Shown piece by piece: positions 54,017 through 63,806 of a stretch of 64,000 nucleotides of DNA (positions within the stretch are counted from its first letter, which is position 1; each line of letters opens with the position of its first letter). The translations under genes were made by a program, and so were the position numbers. The DNA is taken from the NCBI RefSeq assembly GCF_009832905.1, contig NZ_CP047135.1, positions 1,776,001 through 1,840,000 on the forward strand. The letters run 5' to 3'. The notes beneath the pieces are model-generated. The model worked only from the letters and a program-made list of their open reading frames with translations, was not told the DNA's origin and did not search any database. The stretch is from Stenotrophomonas sp. 364. Lineage in GTDB: Bacteria > Pseudomonadota > Gammaproteobacteria > Xanthomonadales > Xanthomonadaceae.

Positions 54017-55652
54017 TGGCCACCCAGCCCTTGACCACCTGGGCCACGCGCTTGGAATCGGTCTTTACAGCTTCACGCGCCATGCGCAGTCGTTCCTCGT
54101 AGGAGTCCACCGGCAGCGCCAGGGTTTCATGTCCGGCCGCGTTCAGGCGTTCGCTGCCCAGTGCGGGCAGGCCTTCGCCATCGTCGACCAGCTGTACATC
54201 GGCACTGTGCGGTTCCAGTGCCTCATCGCTGTCTTTTTTGGTCTGGCCGGTGATCGAGCGCAGCGCCGGGCGCAGCACACCGAACACCAGGGCCAGCACC
54301 ACGATCGCGCCGAGCAGCAGACGCAGTGCGTCCTGCACCTGCGGCAGCTCCCACCACTTGGGCCCTTCGACCGGGGTGACTTCACGCACGAACGGGGCAT
54401 TCATCACCGATACGGTGTCGCCACGTTCGGCATCGAAGCCGACCGCCTGCTTGACCAGGGCTTCGACGCGGGTCAGTTCGGCCGCCGACAGTGCCTGCTC
54501 GGTGGTCTTGCCGTTGGCGCCGGCACGCGGCACGTTGTCCACCAGCACCGCCACCGACACGCGTTTGATGCGGCCCGCCGGCTGGCGGGTGTGCTGCAGG
54601 GTGCGGTCCAGCTCGTAGTTGCGGGTGGCGTTCTTCGAGGTCTCGGTCGGCGCGGCGGCGGTGGCCGGCGCGGCGGTCGGGCCGGGCGGGGTGTTGCTGG
54701 CCGCACCGGGCACGCCCTGCGGGCCGGGCACGTTGCTGCTGTTCTCGCTCATCTGCTCGCTGCGCAGCTTCTGCGGCTCGCCGTTGTACAGCTCACGGGC
54801 TTCCTCGATGACCGAGAAGTCCATGTCCACGCTGGTTTCCGGATTGACCCGGCCCGGGCCGGTCATCGGCTCCAGCAGTTCGCGGATGCGCTGGTTGAAC
54901 GAGGTTTCCTGGCGGCGCACCTGTTCGAACTGCGCGGCATTCATCGCCGCATCGCTGTTGGGGTCGGACACGCTGAGCATCCGCCCGCTCTGATCGACTA
55001 CGGTGACGCGTTCGGGGGTCAGGTCGGGAATGCTGGCGGCCACCATGTGCACGATGGCATCGATCTGGCCGCGTTCCAGCTGCTGGCCACCGCGCAGTTC
55101 CAGCACCACCGAGGCGCTGGCCACGTCACGCTGGCGGGTGAAGGCGCTGGGCTTGGGAATGGCCAGGTGCACGCGCGAATCGCGCACCGGGCGCAGCGTG
55201 TTGATGGTGCGCGACAGCTCGGTTTCCAGCGAGTGCTGATAGCGGGCGTTTTCCATGAACTGGCTGACGCCGAAGCCCGGATCGCGTTCCATCAGCTCGA
55301 AGCCGAGCCGGCCGCTGTCGGTCAGGCCCGAGCCGGCCAGCTTCAGGCGGGCGTCGTGCAGGTTCTTTTCCGGCACGGTGATGCCACCGGTGGCCGGATC
55401 CAGCTCGAACGGAATCTGCGCAGCACGCAGCAGGTCGGTGGCTTCGGCGGTGGCCTTCTGGTCCAGGCCGGTGTACAGCGGCACCATGCCCGGCTTCTGC
55501 GACCAGAAGAACACGAACAGACCTGCCGCCACGGCCACGGCGATCATCGCCATCAGTCCGAGCCGACGGGTGATCTGCAGGCTTTGCAGCCGGTCGAACC
55601 ACTGCCCAGCCTTTTCGGTGTTCAGCGATTCTTTGGAGAGCGACAGGGCCAT
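54009..55652 (-). CDS. fliF: Flagellar MS-ring protein FliF
   Basis: A 547-residue FliF. The first transmembrane helix (LGLMAMIAVAVAAGLFVFFW, about 32-52) is followed by the periplasmic ring-building motifs (about 55-310), a variable Pro/Ala-rich loop (about 310-345), the second helix (LLLGAIVVLALVFGVL, about 440-460) and a C-terminal FliG-binding tail. It is the base on which the C ring and export gate assemble. It lies 12 bp after fliE. Confidence 0.96.
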   Translation of the reverse strand: MALSLSKESLNTEKAGQWFDRLQSLQITRRLGLMAMIAVAVAAGLFVFFWSQKPGMVPLYTGLDQKATAEATDLLRAAQIPFELDPATGGITVPEKNLHDARLKLAGSGLTDSGRLGFELMERDPGFGVSQFMENARYQHSLETELSRTINTLRPVRDSRVHLAIPKPSAFTRQRDVASASVVLELRGGQQLERGQIDAIVHMVAASIPDLTPERVTVVDQSGRMLSVSDPNSDAAMNAAQFEQVRRQETSFNQRIRELLEPMTGPGRVNPETSVDMDFSVIEEARELYNGEPQKLRSEQMSENSSNVPGPQGVPGAASNTPPGPTAAPATAAAPTETSKNATRNYELDRTLQHTRQPAGRIKRVSVAVLVDNVPRAGANGKTTEQALSAAELTRVEALVKQAVGFDAERGDTVSVMNAPFVREVTPVEGPKWWELPQVQDALRLLLGAIVVLALVFGVLRPALRSITGQTKKDSDEALEPHSADVQLVDDGEGLPALGSERLNAAGHETLALPVDSYEERLRMAREAVKTDSKRVAQVVKGWVAND

Positions 55653-55664
55653 GCGTTTCTATCC

Positions 55665-56027
55665 TTACAGCGGCATGTTCATCACGTCCTGGTAAGCCTG
55701 GACGAGACGGTTACGGACTTCCACGGTGGCGCGGAAGGCGATCTGGGACTGCTGCGAGGCGACCATCACCTTGGCAAGGTCGGCACCGGGTTCACCCAGT
55801 TCGAAGGCCTTGGCCAGGGCGCCGGATTTCTGCTGGGCATCGTTGACGCCGGCAATGGCGCCACGCAGGGTTTCGGTGAAGCTCGGGCCCTGCACTTCCT
55901 GGGGGGACACAAGGCCCTGGATGGCATTGTTCTTCGGCGCCTCTGTCAGCGGGCTGACGGCGGACTGCCCCATCTGGGTCTGGAAGGAGCGGATCTGGGA
56001 AAGGACGGAGGTGACGGAGTGCGACAT
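55665..56027 (-). CDS. fliE: Flagellar hook-basal body adaptor FliE
   Basis: A 120-residue FliE from ATG 56027 (MSHSVTSVLSQIRSFQ). The C-terminal segment AKVMVASQQSQIAFRATVEVRNRLVQAYQDVM is the family signature and ends in MNMPL. FliE connects the MS ring to the proximal rod. The open frame continues 16 codons upstream, but FliE homologues begin here. It is the first gene of fliEFGHIJK, with a sigma-54 promoter about 45-60 bp upstream. Confidence 0.95.
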   Translation of the reverse strand: MSHSVTSVLSQIRSFQTQMGQSAVSPLTEAPKNNAIQGLVSPQEVQGPSFTETLRGAIAGVNDAQQKSGALAKAFELGEPGADLAKVMVASQQSQIAFRATVEVRNRLVQAYQDVMNMPL

Positions 56028-56070
56028 CTGGAACGTTCCGAAGCTGGGATGGGGTTTCGAGTGAATACGT

Positions 56071-56086
56071 TGCAAGTGGCGTGCCG
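56071..56086 (-). promoter_or_regulatory. Sigma-54 promoter for fliEFGHIJK
   Basis: CGGCACG-N4-TTGCA on the - strand, GG-N10-GC spacing exact, about 45 bp before the fliE ATG. The activator gene fleQ lies immediately upstream. Confidence 0.88.
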
Positions 56087-56244
56087 AAACCGTTTATCGG
56101 TTCAGTTTTGTTGGTGGCACAAGGGTTTGCGTGTTCACGGGGTGACGGCGTGCGGGGCGGCCGGCCGGTTGCGCGACGGAATGTTGCTGCGGCGGTTTGA
56201 CGCGGCGTGCGTGCCGGAGCACCGGCGTCGGAAAACCGGCGGGG

Positions 56245-56272
56245 GGTGTGCAGCCGTCCATGGGGTGGCTCT
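56245..56272. repeat. SMAG element upstream of fliE
   Basis: An inverted GTAG palindrome (GCAGCCGTCCATGGGGTGGC type, stem imperfect) lies in the gap between fleQ and fliE. The rest of the gap 56028-56451 holds the fliE promoter and the fleQ terminator; no gene is seen in it. Confidence 0.7.
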
Positions 56273-56401
56273 ACCGCCGTCGTGCGGTCTTCCATGGGGC
56301 GGTATCGGAGTGCCTTCGATGCTGGTCAGCGCGTGGCGCGTGTCTGTCGGAAAACGTGCAATCTCAAGGCAGGCCGATGCCGGTTCGGGCCGCCACAACG
56401 A

Positions 56402-56428
56402 TAAAGCCCGGGACAGGCCCGGGCTTCT
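56402..56428 (-). terminator. Terminator of fleQ
   Basis: AAGCCCGGG and CCCGGGCTT form a perfect 9-bp stem with a 5-nt loop, followed on the - strand by TTTAT. It lies about 25 bp after the fleQ stop. Confidence 0.82.
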
Positions 56429-56451
56429 GCGTCATTCCAGAGGCGGTCGAA

Positions 56452-57938
<1,487 letters not shown>

Positions 57939-57942
<4 letters not shown>

Positions 57943-58325
57943 GACCCATTCCCCTTCAGACCTTCCAGGATCGGCATGACCTCCTGGATGTAGGACAGCT
58001 TGCTGACGAAGTTGTCGGCGCCGGCACGCAGGGCGTGATCGCGGTGCTCGACGTCGTCGAAGTGGCTGGCGATGACGATGTACGGGGCGTCGTCCTGCGA
58101 CTTGATCAGGCGGGTGGCCTGCAGGCCACCCATTTCAGGCATCGCCAGGTCCATCAGCACCACTTGCGGGCGCAGCGTTTCCGAGCGTTCGATGGCTTCC
58201 AGGCCGTTGGCGGCGCTGCCGATCACGTCCAGCCAGTCGACCTTGCGGAAGTGGCGCATGGCGGCGTTGATGAAGCCCTCGTGGTCGTCGACCAGCAGGA
58301 CGGTGAGCTTGTTCATGTCTTCCAT
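57939..58325 (-). CDS. Single-domain response regulator next to fleQ
   Basis: A 128-residue receiver without output domain: [18 protein letters not shown], phospho-acceptor Asp in [13 protein letters not shown] and Lys in [11 protein letters not shown] (Leu replaces the usual Pro after Lys). It resembles NarL-type rather than CheY-type receivers. It lies between rpoN2 (5-bp gap) and fleQ (ATGA overlap), so it is produced with the two transcriptional regulators and may modulate FleQ by contact. Start ATG 58325; a second ATG at 58316 is possible. Confidence 0.85.
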
Positions 58326-58330
58326 TTCCT

Positions 58331-59740
58331 TCAGCCCACCCGGGCCAGTTGCGGAGTCCTGGCATTGATCCGGCGGCGTTCACGGGCCGGGGCGATGTCC
58401 AGTTGTTCGCGGTATTTTGCAACGGTACGGCGGGCGATGTTCACCCCCTGGCGCGACAGCAGGCCGGCGATGGCTTCGTCGGCCAGCGGGCGGCCGGCCG
58501 GTTCGGCGTCGATCAGGCGGCGTACCATGGCCTTGACGGCCTGGCCGGAGACGCTGGCGCCTTCCAGCCGCACCGCGAAGAAGTGCTTCAGTTCCAGGGT
58601 GCCGCGCGGGGTCTGCAGGTACTTGCCGGTGGTGATGCGCGACACGGTCGATTCGTGCATGCCGATCGCATCGGCCACTTCCTTCAGGGTCAGCGGCGCC
58701 ATGGCCTCTTCGCCGCGGGTAAGGAAGCCGGCCTGGCGCTCGATGATCACCCGGGTGGTGCGCAGCAGGGTGTCATAGCGCATGGACAGGCCGCGGGTCA
58801 GCCAGCGTGCTTCCTGCAGCATGTCGCGCAGCGGCTGGGCCGCCTCGCCGGCATCGGCCAGCGCATGCTCGTAGCTGGGGTTGATGCTCAGGCGGCGGCT
58901 GGTGGCCGGGTTCAGCGCCACGCGCCACTGGTTGTCGGCGTGCCAGGCGATGACGTCGGGGATGACCACGCCGTTGTCCTCCGGGCGCAGGCTGTCGCCC
59001 GGGCGCGGCTGCAGCGACAGGATCAGGCGGACCGCCTCATGAATGTCGGCCACTTCGGCGTCGAGCTGGCGGGCCAGGGCGATGTAATCGTGCGCGGCGA
59101 GGCTTTCCAGCCCGTTGTCGAGTACGCGCTGGGCCAGGTGGCGGGCCGGAACGCGGCCGGGCAGGGCGCGCAGCTGCACGCTCAGGCATTCATGCAGGTC
59201 GCAGGCGGCCAGGCCGGCCGGGTCACCGTGCAGGATCTGCTGGCGCACGGCTTCCACGCCGGCCGCGTCCACGTCGTGATGGGCGCTGGCCAGCAGCTGC
59301 AGCTGGGCCAGCGGGGCGTCCAGGTAGCCGGCGTCATCGCAGTGCTCCAGCCAGAAGCCGGCAACCGCCAGTTCGCGTGCGTCCAGTTCCAGGCTCAGGC
59401 GCTGCAGGGCACGCAGCTGCGGGTCGCTGGACTCGTCGGCGGCAATGCGCTGCATGCGGTCGTCGTCGCCGTCCTGCCAGCTGGCGCCGGGAACATCCCA
59501 CATCGCGCTTTCGGGCAGCTCGTCGAACGCGGCCACTTCCTGCACGGTGGTGGTGTCGCTGGTCTCGGCGGCGGGCGCGTCGGGCGCATCCTCGATCTCC
59601 AGCAGCGGATTGGTCTCCAGGGCGCGGCGGATCTCCATCTCCAGCTGCATGCCGTCCAGCTGCAGCAGCCGGATCGACTGCAGCAGTTGCGGCGTGAGGT
59701 GGAGCTGCTGACCCAGCTGGGTCGACATCGTCGGCTTCAT
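58331..59740 (-). CDS. rpoN2: RNA polymerase sigma-54 factor, flagellar paralogue
   Basis: A 469-residue sigma-54. The Gln/Leu-rich activator-interacting region I is at the N terminus (LGQQLHLTPQLLQSIRLLQL), followed by an acidic region II, the core-binding region, the helix-turn-helix (LTLKEVADAIGMHESTVSRI) and the RpoN box (ARRTVAKYREQLDI near 440). Xanthomonads carry a second rpoN in the flagellar cluster; the placement here with fleQ matches that copy. It is the likely sigma factor for the GG-N10-GC promoters at fliE, fliL and flhB. Confidence 0.93.
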   Translation of the reverse strand: MKPTMSTQLGQQLHLTPQLLQSIRLLQLDGMQLEMEIRRALETNPLLEIEDAPDAPAAETSDTTTVQEVAAFDELPESAMWDVPGASWQDGDDDRMQRIAADESSDPQLRALQRLSLELDARELAVAGFWLEHCDDAGYLDAPLAQLQLLASAHHDVDAAGVEAVRQQILHGDPAGLAACDLHECLSVQLRALPGRVPARHLAQRVLDNGLESLAAHDYIALARQLDAEVADIHEAVRLILSLQPRPGDSLRPEDNGVVIPDVIAWHADNQWRVALNPATSRRLSINPSYEHALADAGEAAQPLRDMLQEARWLTRGLSMRYDTLLRTTRVIIERQAGFLTRGEEAMAPLTLKEVADAIGMHESTVSRITTGKYLQTPRGTLELKHFFAVRLEGASVSGQAVKAMVRRLIDAEPAGRPLADEAIAGLLSRQGVNIARRTVAKYREQLDIAPARERRRINARTPQLARVG

Positions 59741-59836
59741 GTGTGTTCCCCATCGCGCCGACTCCCCGACGCGTTATGGAACACATCTTGCTTGTGTTAT
59801 CCCGACACCGTAATCAGGGGGTTCCCTAGTGCTGTC

Positions 59837-59850
59837 GTCAGGTTCCTGAC
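59837..59850. promoter_or_regulatory. Possible FleQ box upstream of rpoN2
   Basis: A perfect palindrome GTCAGG-TT-CCTGAC that fits the GTCA-N6-TGAC pattern of Pseudomonas FleQ sites, about 97 bp before the rpoN2 start. Confidence 0.45.
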
Positions 59851-60002
59851 AGTGAGTAAGGAAAATCCCTACACCGGCGCGGAATATTGACGCCCCTTGC
59901 GACTGGAACCCTTGTATCTGGTCGCCGGGGTGGCCCGGTGCCGTTCAAATTCCCGTCGCCGCCCCGCCTGAAGGCTTCAGACTGCCGGAGAACCGGCGCA
60001 CT

Positions 60003-60635
60003 TCATTCCAGTTCGTGCTGGTGGCGCGCGGCAAGCAGCAGCAGATCATTGGCGCGGCGGCAGCCCAGCGACTCCATCATGCGCGCGCGGTGAGTTTCCA
60101 CCGTCTTGACGCTGATGCCGAGGTCAGCGGCGATTTCCTTGTTGCTTTCGCCGCGGCCGATCTGGCGCAGGATCTCGCGCTGGCGGGGCGACAGCGCCGC
60201 CACCCCGACCGGTTTTTCCTTGCCCAGCATCGGCGCCAGCATCTTGGCCGAGATCTGCGGACTCAGGAACACCTGGCCGGCATGGGCGGCCAGCAGCGCC
60301 AGTTCCAGCTCCTGCGGGGCCGCGTCCTTGACCACGAAGCCGACCGCGCCGCGATCCAGCGCATCGCGGACGTGCACCGCGTCGTCGTGCATGGTCATCA
60401 TCACCACCCGGGTGCCGGGCGCGCGCAGCAGGATGTCGCTCAGGGCTTCCAGGCCGGTACGGCCCGGCAGCGACAGGTCCATCAGGATGACATCGGGGCT
60501 GTGCTGGATGGCCATCTGCAGCGCCTGTTCGGCATTGCTGGCATCGGCGACCACCTCGACATTGGCAAAGCCCTGGAGCAGGCGGCTGAGGCCGGCGCGG
60601 ACCAGGGTGTGATCGTCGACGATGAGAACGCGCAC
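60003..60635 (-). CDS. LuxR-type response regulator, orphan
   Basis: A 210-residue NarL/FixJ-type regulator. The receiver (about 1-120) has VLIVDDHTLVRAGLSRLL, the phospho-Asp in VILMDLSLPGRTG and the Lys in FVVKDAAPQEL; a LuxR helix-turn-helix (about 145-205) has LSPRQREILRQIGRGESNKE and GISVKTVETHRARMM. No histidine kinase gene lies in the window. An orphan regulator named FsnR is reported to control flagellar genes in S. maltophilia; this gene could be it, but I cannot confirm that from sequence. Confidence 0.9.
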   Translation of the reverse strand: MRVLIVDDHTLVRAGLSRLLQGFANVEVVADASNAEQALQMAIQHSPDVILMDLSLPGRTGLEALSDILLRAPGTRVVMMTMHDDAVHVRDALDRGAVGFVVKDAAPQELELALLAAHAGQVFLSPQISAKMLAPMLGKEKPVGVAALSPRQREILRQIGRGESNKEIAADLGISVKTVETHRARMMESLGCRRANDLLLLAARHQHELE

Positions 60636-60753
60636 AGGCAGGCTTGGGGGGATGTGAAGAAGACGGCCACATTAACGGAGTGGCGGCCTACCGCCAAGCC
60701 GAACGCGTCACGGTGTGCCGGGCCGGACGGCGGCCGGCACCCTTGAGCCCCGG

Positions 60754-61344
60754 TTACGGGCGGCGATCGGCCAGGCGCGCCTGGGCAATCTGGCGCCGGT
60801 GCAGGCGGAACAAGTGGCGTTCCAGCGCCATTTCCAGCGCATCGCTCATCGGCTCGAAGCGCAGCCAGAGGAAGTGCGCGCCGGCGCCGGTGGCCGCTTC
60901 GGCCAGCACGGCGACCGGCAGGTCGATATGGTCGGGCAGCCAGTCGCAGGGCTGCAGCCGGATCACGCCCAGGCTGCCGGCGGCCGCGCCGCTGCGCGCA
61001 CCCTGTTCCAGGCGGATGCCACGGCGCGACCAGCGCAGCGGGCGGAGGTCCAGGTCCTGGGCGCTTTGCCGCACCAGCCGGCCCAGCAGCACCATGGTCA
61101 GGTCCAGCTTGGCCTCCAGCCGCTGCATCTGCGCACTGGACTCGCCGCGGTCGTCGTGGCCGTCGTCGCTGCGCGCATCTTCCACCAGGGCCACGCTGCG
61201 CAGCAGGGTTTCGGCCGTGCCGGGACGTATCACCGCACTGCCCAGGCGGAACTCGGCCGGCAGCGCCACCTCGCAGCTCAACGTTTCATCGAACAGCTCG
61301 CTTTCGGCCGGATGATGGATCGCCGCGGGGCGCGCGTCGTTCAT
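60754..61344 (-). CDS. PilZ-like protein of the flagellar cluster
   Basis: A 196-residue protein. A beta-rich N-terminal part (SCEVALPAEFRLGSAVI), a central helical stretch that could form a coiled coil (SSAQMQRLEAKLDLTMVLLG) and a C-terminal beta part (HFLWLRFEPMSDALEMALER) match the layout of the atypical, coiled-coil-forming PilZ proteins of xanthomonads. The canonical RxxxR c-di-GMP motif is not evident; LRWSRRGIRLE lies where the DxSxxG strand should be. It overlaps the fliT-like gene (ATGA). Role in motility or pilus function is inferred from context. Confidence 0.7.
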   Translation of the reverse strand: MNDARPAAIHHPAESELFDETLSCEVALPAEFRLGSAVIRPGTAETLLRSVALVEDARSDDGHDDRGESSAQMQRLEAKLDLTMVLLGRLVRQSAQDLDLRPLRWSRRGIRLEQGARSGAAAGSLGVIRLQPCDWLPDHIDLPVAVLAEAATGAGAHFLWLRFEPMSDALEMALERHLFRLHRRQIAQARLADRRP

Positions 61345-61649
61345 GCCAGCGACTCCGCAGTGAGGTAGGCGTGCGCCGCCCGGTTGGCGTTGGCGCCGTG
61401 GCGCAGGTGGCGGCCGGCTTCGTCGCGCTGGCTCATCATCATCACCATGATCCGCTGCTGGCGGCCTTCCAGGGCACTCAGGCCGGGCACATCGTCGAGG
61501 GCGCCGGGCTGGGCCAGGAACCGCGCCTGGTTGACGTGCAGCGTATCCAGGCAGTCGCTGGCGCGCTCGTGGTCATCGGCCAGCAGCGCGGTTTCCAGCG
61601 TGTCCAGCTCGGCATTGAGGTCGGCCAGGGTGAGCAGGGTGGTCGCCAT
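61341..61649 (-). CDS. FliT-like chaperone candidate
   Basis: A 102-residue helical protein (LADLNAELDTLETALLADDH, LEGRQQRIMVMMMSQRDEAGR) directly after fliS, where fliT, the chaperone of the FliD cap protein, is found in many flagellar clusters. Sequence similarity is too low for me to be sure. It starts one base inside the fliS stop (TAATG) and ends in an ATGA overlap with the PilZ-like gene. Confidence 0.65.
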   Translation of the reverse strand: MATTLLTLADLNAELDTLETALLADDHERASDCLDTLHVNQARFLAQPGALDDVPGLSALEGRQQRIMVMMMSQRDEAGRHLRHGANANRAAHAYLTAESLA

Positions 61650-62065
61650 TACAGCGCGGCCTGGGCAGGCACGCGCTGGTCGCGCGGGATCGCGTTCCAG
61701 GCGGCGTCGATTTCGCCCAGCAGCTCCAGCGATTCACGCAGGGCTTCGGGGTCGTTGTGCAGGTTGGCTTCGGTCAGCCGCTGCATCACATAGTCATACA
61801 GCGCCGACAGGTTGCCGGCGATCTCGCCGCCGGCCTCGTGGTCGAGCGAGCCGTTGAGGTGGCCCACGATCGCGCAGACTTCGCCGATCGCCTTGCCCTT
61901 GCGGGCCTGGTCGCCGCCTTCCAGGCAGGCCTGGGCCAGGCGGACGCGTTCCAGCGCGCCGGCCAGGAGCAGGGCGACCAGCTTGTGCGGATCGGCGTCG
62001 GTGATCGCGCTCTGCACGCCGACCTGCCGGTACTGCTCGGTGAATTGACGGTTCGAACCGTACAT
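61649..62065 (-). CDS. fliS: Flagellin chaperone FliS
   Basis: A 138-residue FliS. The family opening MYGSNRQFTEQYRQVGVQ and the helical bundle with DPHKLVALLLAGALERV are clear. It prevents flagellin from polymerising in the cytoplasm. ATG 62065 with GGAG nine bases upstream is the start; the in-frame TTG one codon earlier is not needed. Confidence 0.95.
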   Translation of the reverse strand: MYGSNRQFTEQYRQVGVQSAITDADPHKLVALLLAGALERVRLAQACLEGGDQARKGKAIGEVCAIVGHLNGSLDHEAGGEIAGNLSALYDYVMQRLTEANLHNDPEALRESLELLGEIDAAWNAIPRDQRVPAQAAL

Positions 62066-62153
62066 CAATCATGTCTCCTTCGTGCGGGGCCGCGTGCCTC
62101 GCGAGGTCTGCGGCACCGGGGGTGGAGCCTGCGTTGTTACTGCGTCGGTACCT

Positions 62154-62181
62154 GTATCGGCAGCGTGCGCGATTAACTTGA
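62154..62181 (-). promoter_or_regulatory. Sigma-28-like promoter for fliS-fliT-pilZ
   Basis: TCAA (62181-62178), a 16-bp spacer and GCCGATAC (62161-62154) on the - strand, about 90 bp before the fliS ATG. It overlaps an 11-bp inverted repeat (62158-62168 with 62182-62192) that may also end fliD transcription. Confidence 0.55.
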
Positions 62182-62198
62182 GCACGCTGCCGTAGGGA

Positions 62199-63581
62199 TC
62201 AACCGGCCAGCTGGCTGAGCTGCGCGCTCAGCGAGGAGGTGGTCTGGCTGAGCTTGCCCATCAACGTATCCAGGGCCAGGAACTGCTTCTTGTAGCGCTC
62301 TTCGACACCGGCCATGCGCACGTCCAGGGCCTTGCGGCGCTTGTCGATGTCGGTGAGGGTGGCGTTGATGCTCTTGGTGCGCGAGACGAAGGCGCCTTCC
62401 TTGCCCACCGTGGTGCTGGTGTAGCCGTCCACCATGTTGAACAGCTTGGCGGCCGCGCCGTCGTCACCGGTCAGGGCTTCGCGCACGGCACCGGCCTTGT
62501 TGACCAGGGCCGCTTCGAACTTGGTGCCATCCAGCACCAGGCTGCCATCGGCATTGGGGTAGGCCCGGGTCTGCAGCCCCAGCGTCTTGGGATCCAGGCC
62601 GGCCGCGGCCAGGTCCTTGAGCACGCCGCCCATCATGGCGCGCAGTTGGCTGGACGCGCCACGCATCTGCGCATCGCCGGTCAGCGACGACGGCTCCTTG
62701 TTCTCGATGTCGTACTTGGTGGCGGTGTTGATCGCGCTGATGGCGCCGTTGTAGGCGGTCACGAAGTCCTGCATGACCTTGCGTGCGGCGGCCACGTCGG
62801 TGCTGACGGTGACGGTGCTCTTGCCCTTGGCCTTCAGGTTCAGGGTCAGGCCGGGAACCACGTCGGTGACGGTGTTCTCGCTGGCCACCACTTCAACACC
62901 ATCGATGGTGAGCTTGGCATCGGCCGCCGGGGTGCGTTCGGACATGCTGGCCGCCAGGGCGGTCAGGTCGGCATTGCCGGCGCCGGCGCTGAGCTTGATG
63001 GCATTGGCGGTGCCGGACTTCTCCTGCGAGATCGACAGGAACTGGTTGTCGCCCGAGGCGATCAGGGTGGACTGCACGCCCAGGCTGCGGCCGGCCTTTT
63101 CGATCTTGGTGCGGATCGAAGTCAGGGTGTCATCGGCCTCGACCTGGATTTCCAGCGTCTTTTTCTTGTCGCCCACGCCGACGTCCAGCGTCAGGGTTCC
63201 GGCGCCGAAGGTCTTGGTCTTGGGCACGGAGGTGTCGGCGATCCACTTGTTGGCCGTGGCCAGCTGGGTGACGTCGATCTCGTGGCTGCCGGTTGCCGCG
63301 GCGTTGGTGCTGCTGACCGTCAGGATCTCCACGGTGTCGGCCTTGGTCGCACTGACCAGGCGTGCATCGAACGCGGTGGAGGCCTTGAGCGCTTTGAGCG
63401 AGGTGGTCAGCACGTCGAACGCGGACTTGACCGTGCCCACCGCCGACAGCTGCATCTTGGCCTTGGACTGCTGCAGGTTGAGCGCGTTGTCCGCCGGCTT
63501 GCGGTCGGCCGCGACCAGGCTGGCCACCATGCCGGAAATATCCAGTCCCGAACCGATGCCACCATAACCAAAGTCAGCCAC
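62199..63581 (-). CDS. fliD: Flagellar filament cap protein FliD
   Basis: A 460-residue FliD. The N-terminal helix and coiled-coil part (GIGSGLDISGMVASLVAADR) is the family hallmark. Variable D2/D3 domains fill about 100-270, and the C-terminal helices (ERYKKQFLALDTLMGKLSQT, SSLSAQLSQLAG) return to the leg. It is secreted and caps the growing filament. fliC, expected just upstream, is not in the window. Confidence 0.95.
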   Translation of the reverse strand: MADFGYGGIGSGLDISGMVASLVAADRKPADNALNLQQSKAKMQLSAVGTVKSAFDVLTTSLKALKASTAFDARLVSATKADTVEILTVSSTNAAATGSHEIDVTQLATANKWIADTSVPKTKTFGAGTLTLDVGVGDKKKTLEIQVEADDTLTSIRTKIEKAGRSLGVQSTLIASGDNQFLSISQEKSGTANAIKLSAGAGNADLTALAASMSERTPAADAKLTIDGVEVVASENTVTDVVPGLTLNLKAKGKSTVTVSTDVAAARKVMQDFVTAYNGAISAINTATKYDIENKEPSSLTGDAQMRGASSQLRAMMGGVLKDLAAAGLDPKTLGLQTRAYPNADGSLVLDGTKFEAALVNKAGAVREALTGDDGAAAKLFNMVDGYTSTTVGKEGAFVSRTKSINATLTDIDKRRKALDVRMAGVEERYKKQFLALDTLMGKLSQTTSSLSAQLSQLAG

Positions 63582-63641
63582 GTTGTTTCTCCTGTCTGTG
63601 AGCCGCCGCGGGGGTGCCGCGTGGCCGTGCCGTCAACGAAT

Positions 63642-63668
63642 GTAGCGGCCGTAGCCGCCGGGTCTTTA
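63642..63668 (-). promoter_or_regulatory. Sigma-28-like promoter for fliD
   Basis: TAAA (63668-63665), a 15-bp spacer and GCCGCTAC (63649-63642) on the - strand, about 60 bp before the fliD ATG. The -10 departs from GCCGATAA at two positions. Confidence 0.5.
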
Positions 63669-63680
63669 GAACCACGTTGA

Positions 63681-63696
63681 TGCAGGAGTTGTGCCA
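63681..63696 (-). promoter_or_regulatory. Sigma-54-like promoter for fliD
   Basis: TGGCACA-N4-CTGCA on the - strand with exact GG-N10-GC spacing. It lies just upstream of the sigma-28-like box, so fliD may have both an early and a late promoter. Confidence 0.6.
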
Positions 63697-63715
63697 CTGG
63701 CTCGGCGCGGAAGAA

Positions 63716-63731
63716 TGGCACGCGCTTTGCA
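63716..63731 (+). promoter_or_regulatory. Consensus sigma-54 promoter facing right
   Basis: tggcacgcgctttgca is a perfect TGGCACG-N4-TTGCA on the + strand. No + strand gene follows within the remaining 270 bp. Confidence 0.65.
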
Positions 63732-63775
63732 GGGGTATCCGGGCGGGACGCAGTACTGGTCCGGCCAGGGGTCTG

Positions 63776-63806
63776 TAAAAAACCCTCCTCCAATGTAGAG
63801 GAGGGC
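63776..63806 (-). terminator. Intrinsic terminator for a gene to the right
   Basis: CCCTCCTC and GAGGAGGG form an 8-bp stem with a 7-nt loop followed on the - strand by six T. It would end a - strand transcript coming from the right, probably fliC. Confidence 0.85.

Noticed and set aside
56091..56110. ACCGATAA on the - strand upstream of fliE as a sigma-28 box
   Set aside because: There is no TCAA or TAAA at 15-16 bp, and a clear sigma-54 promoter serves fliE.
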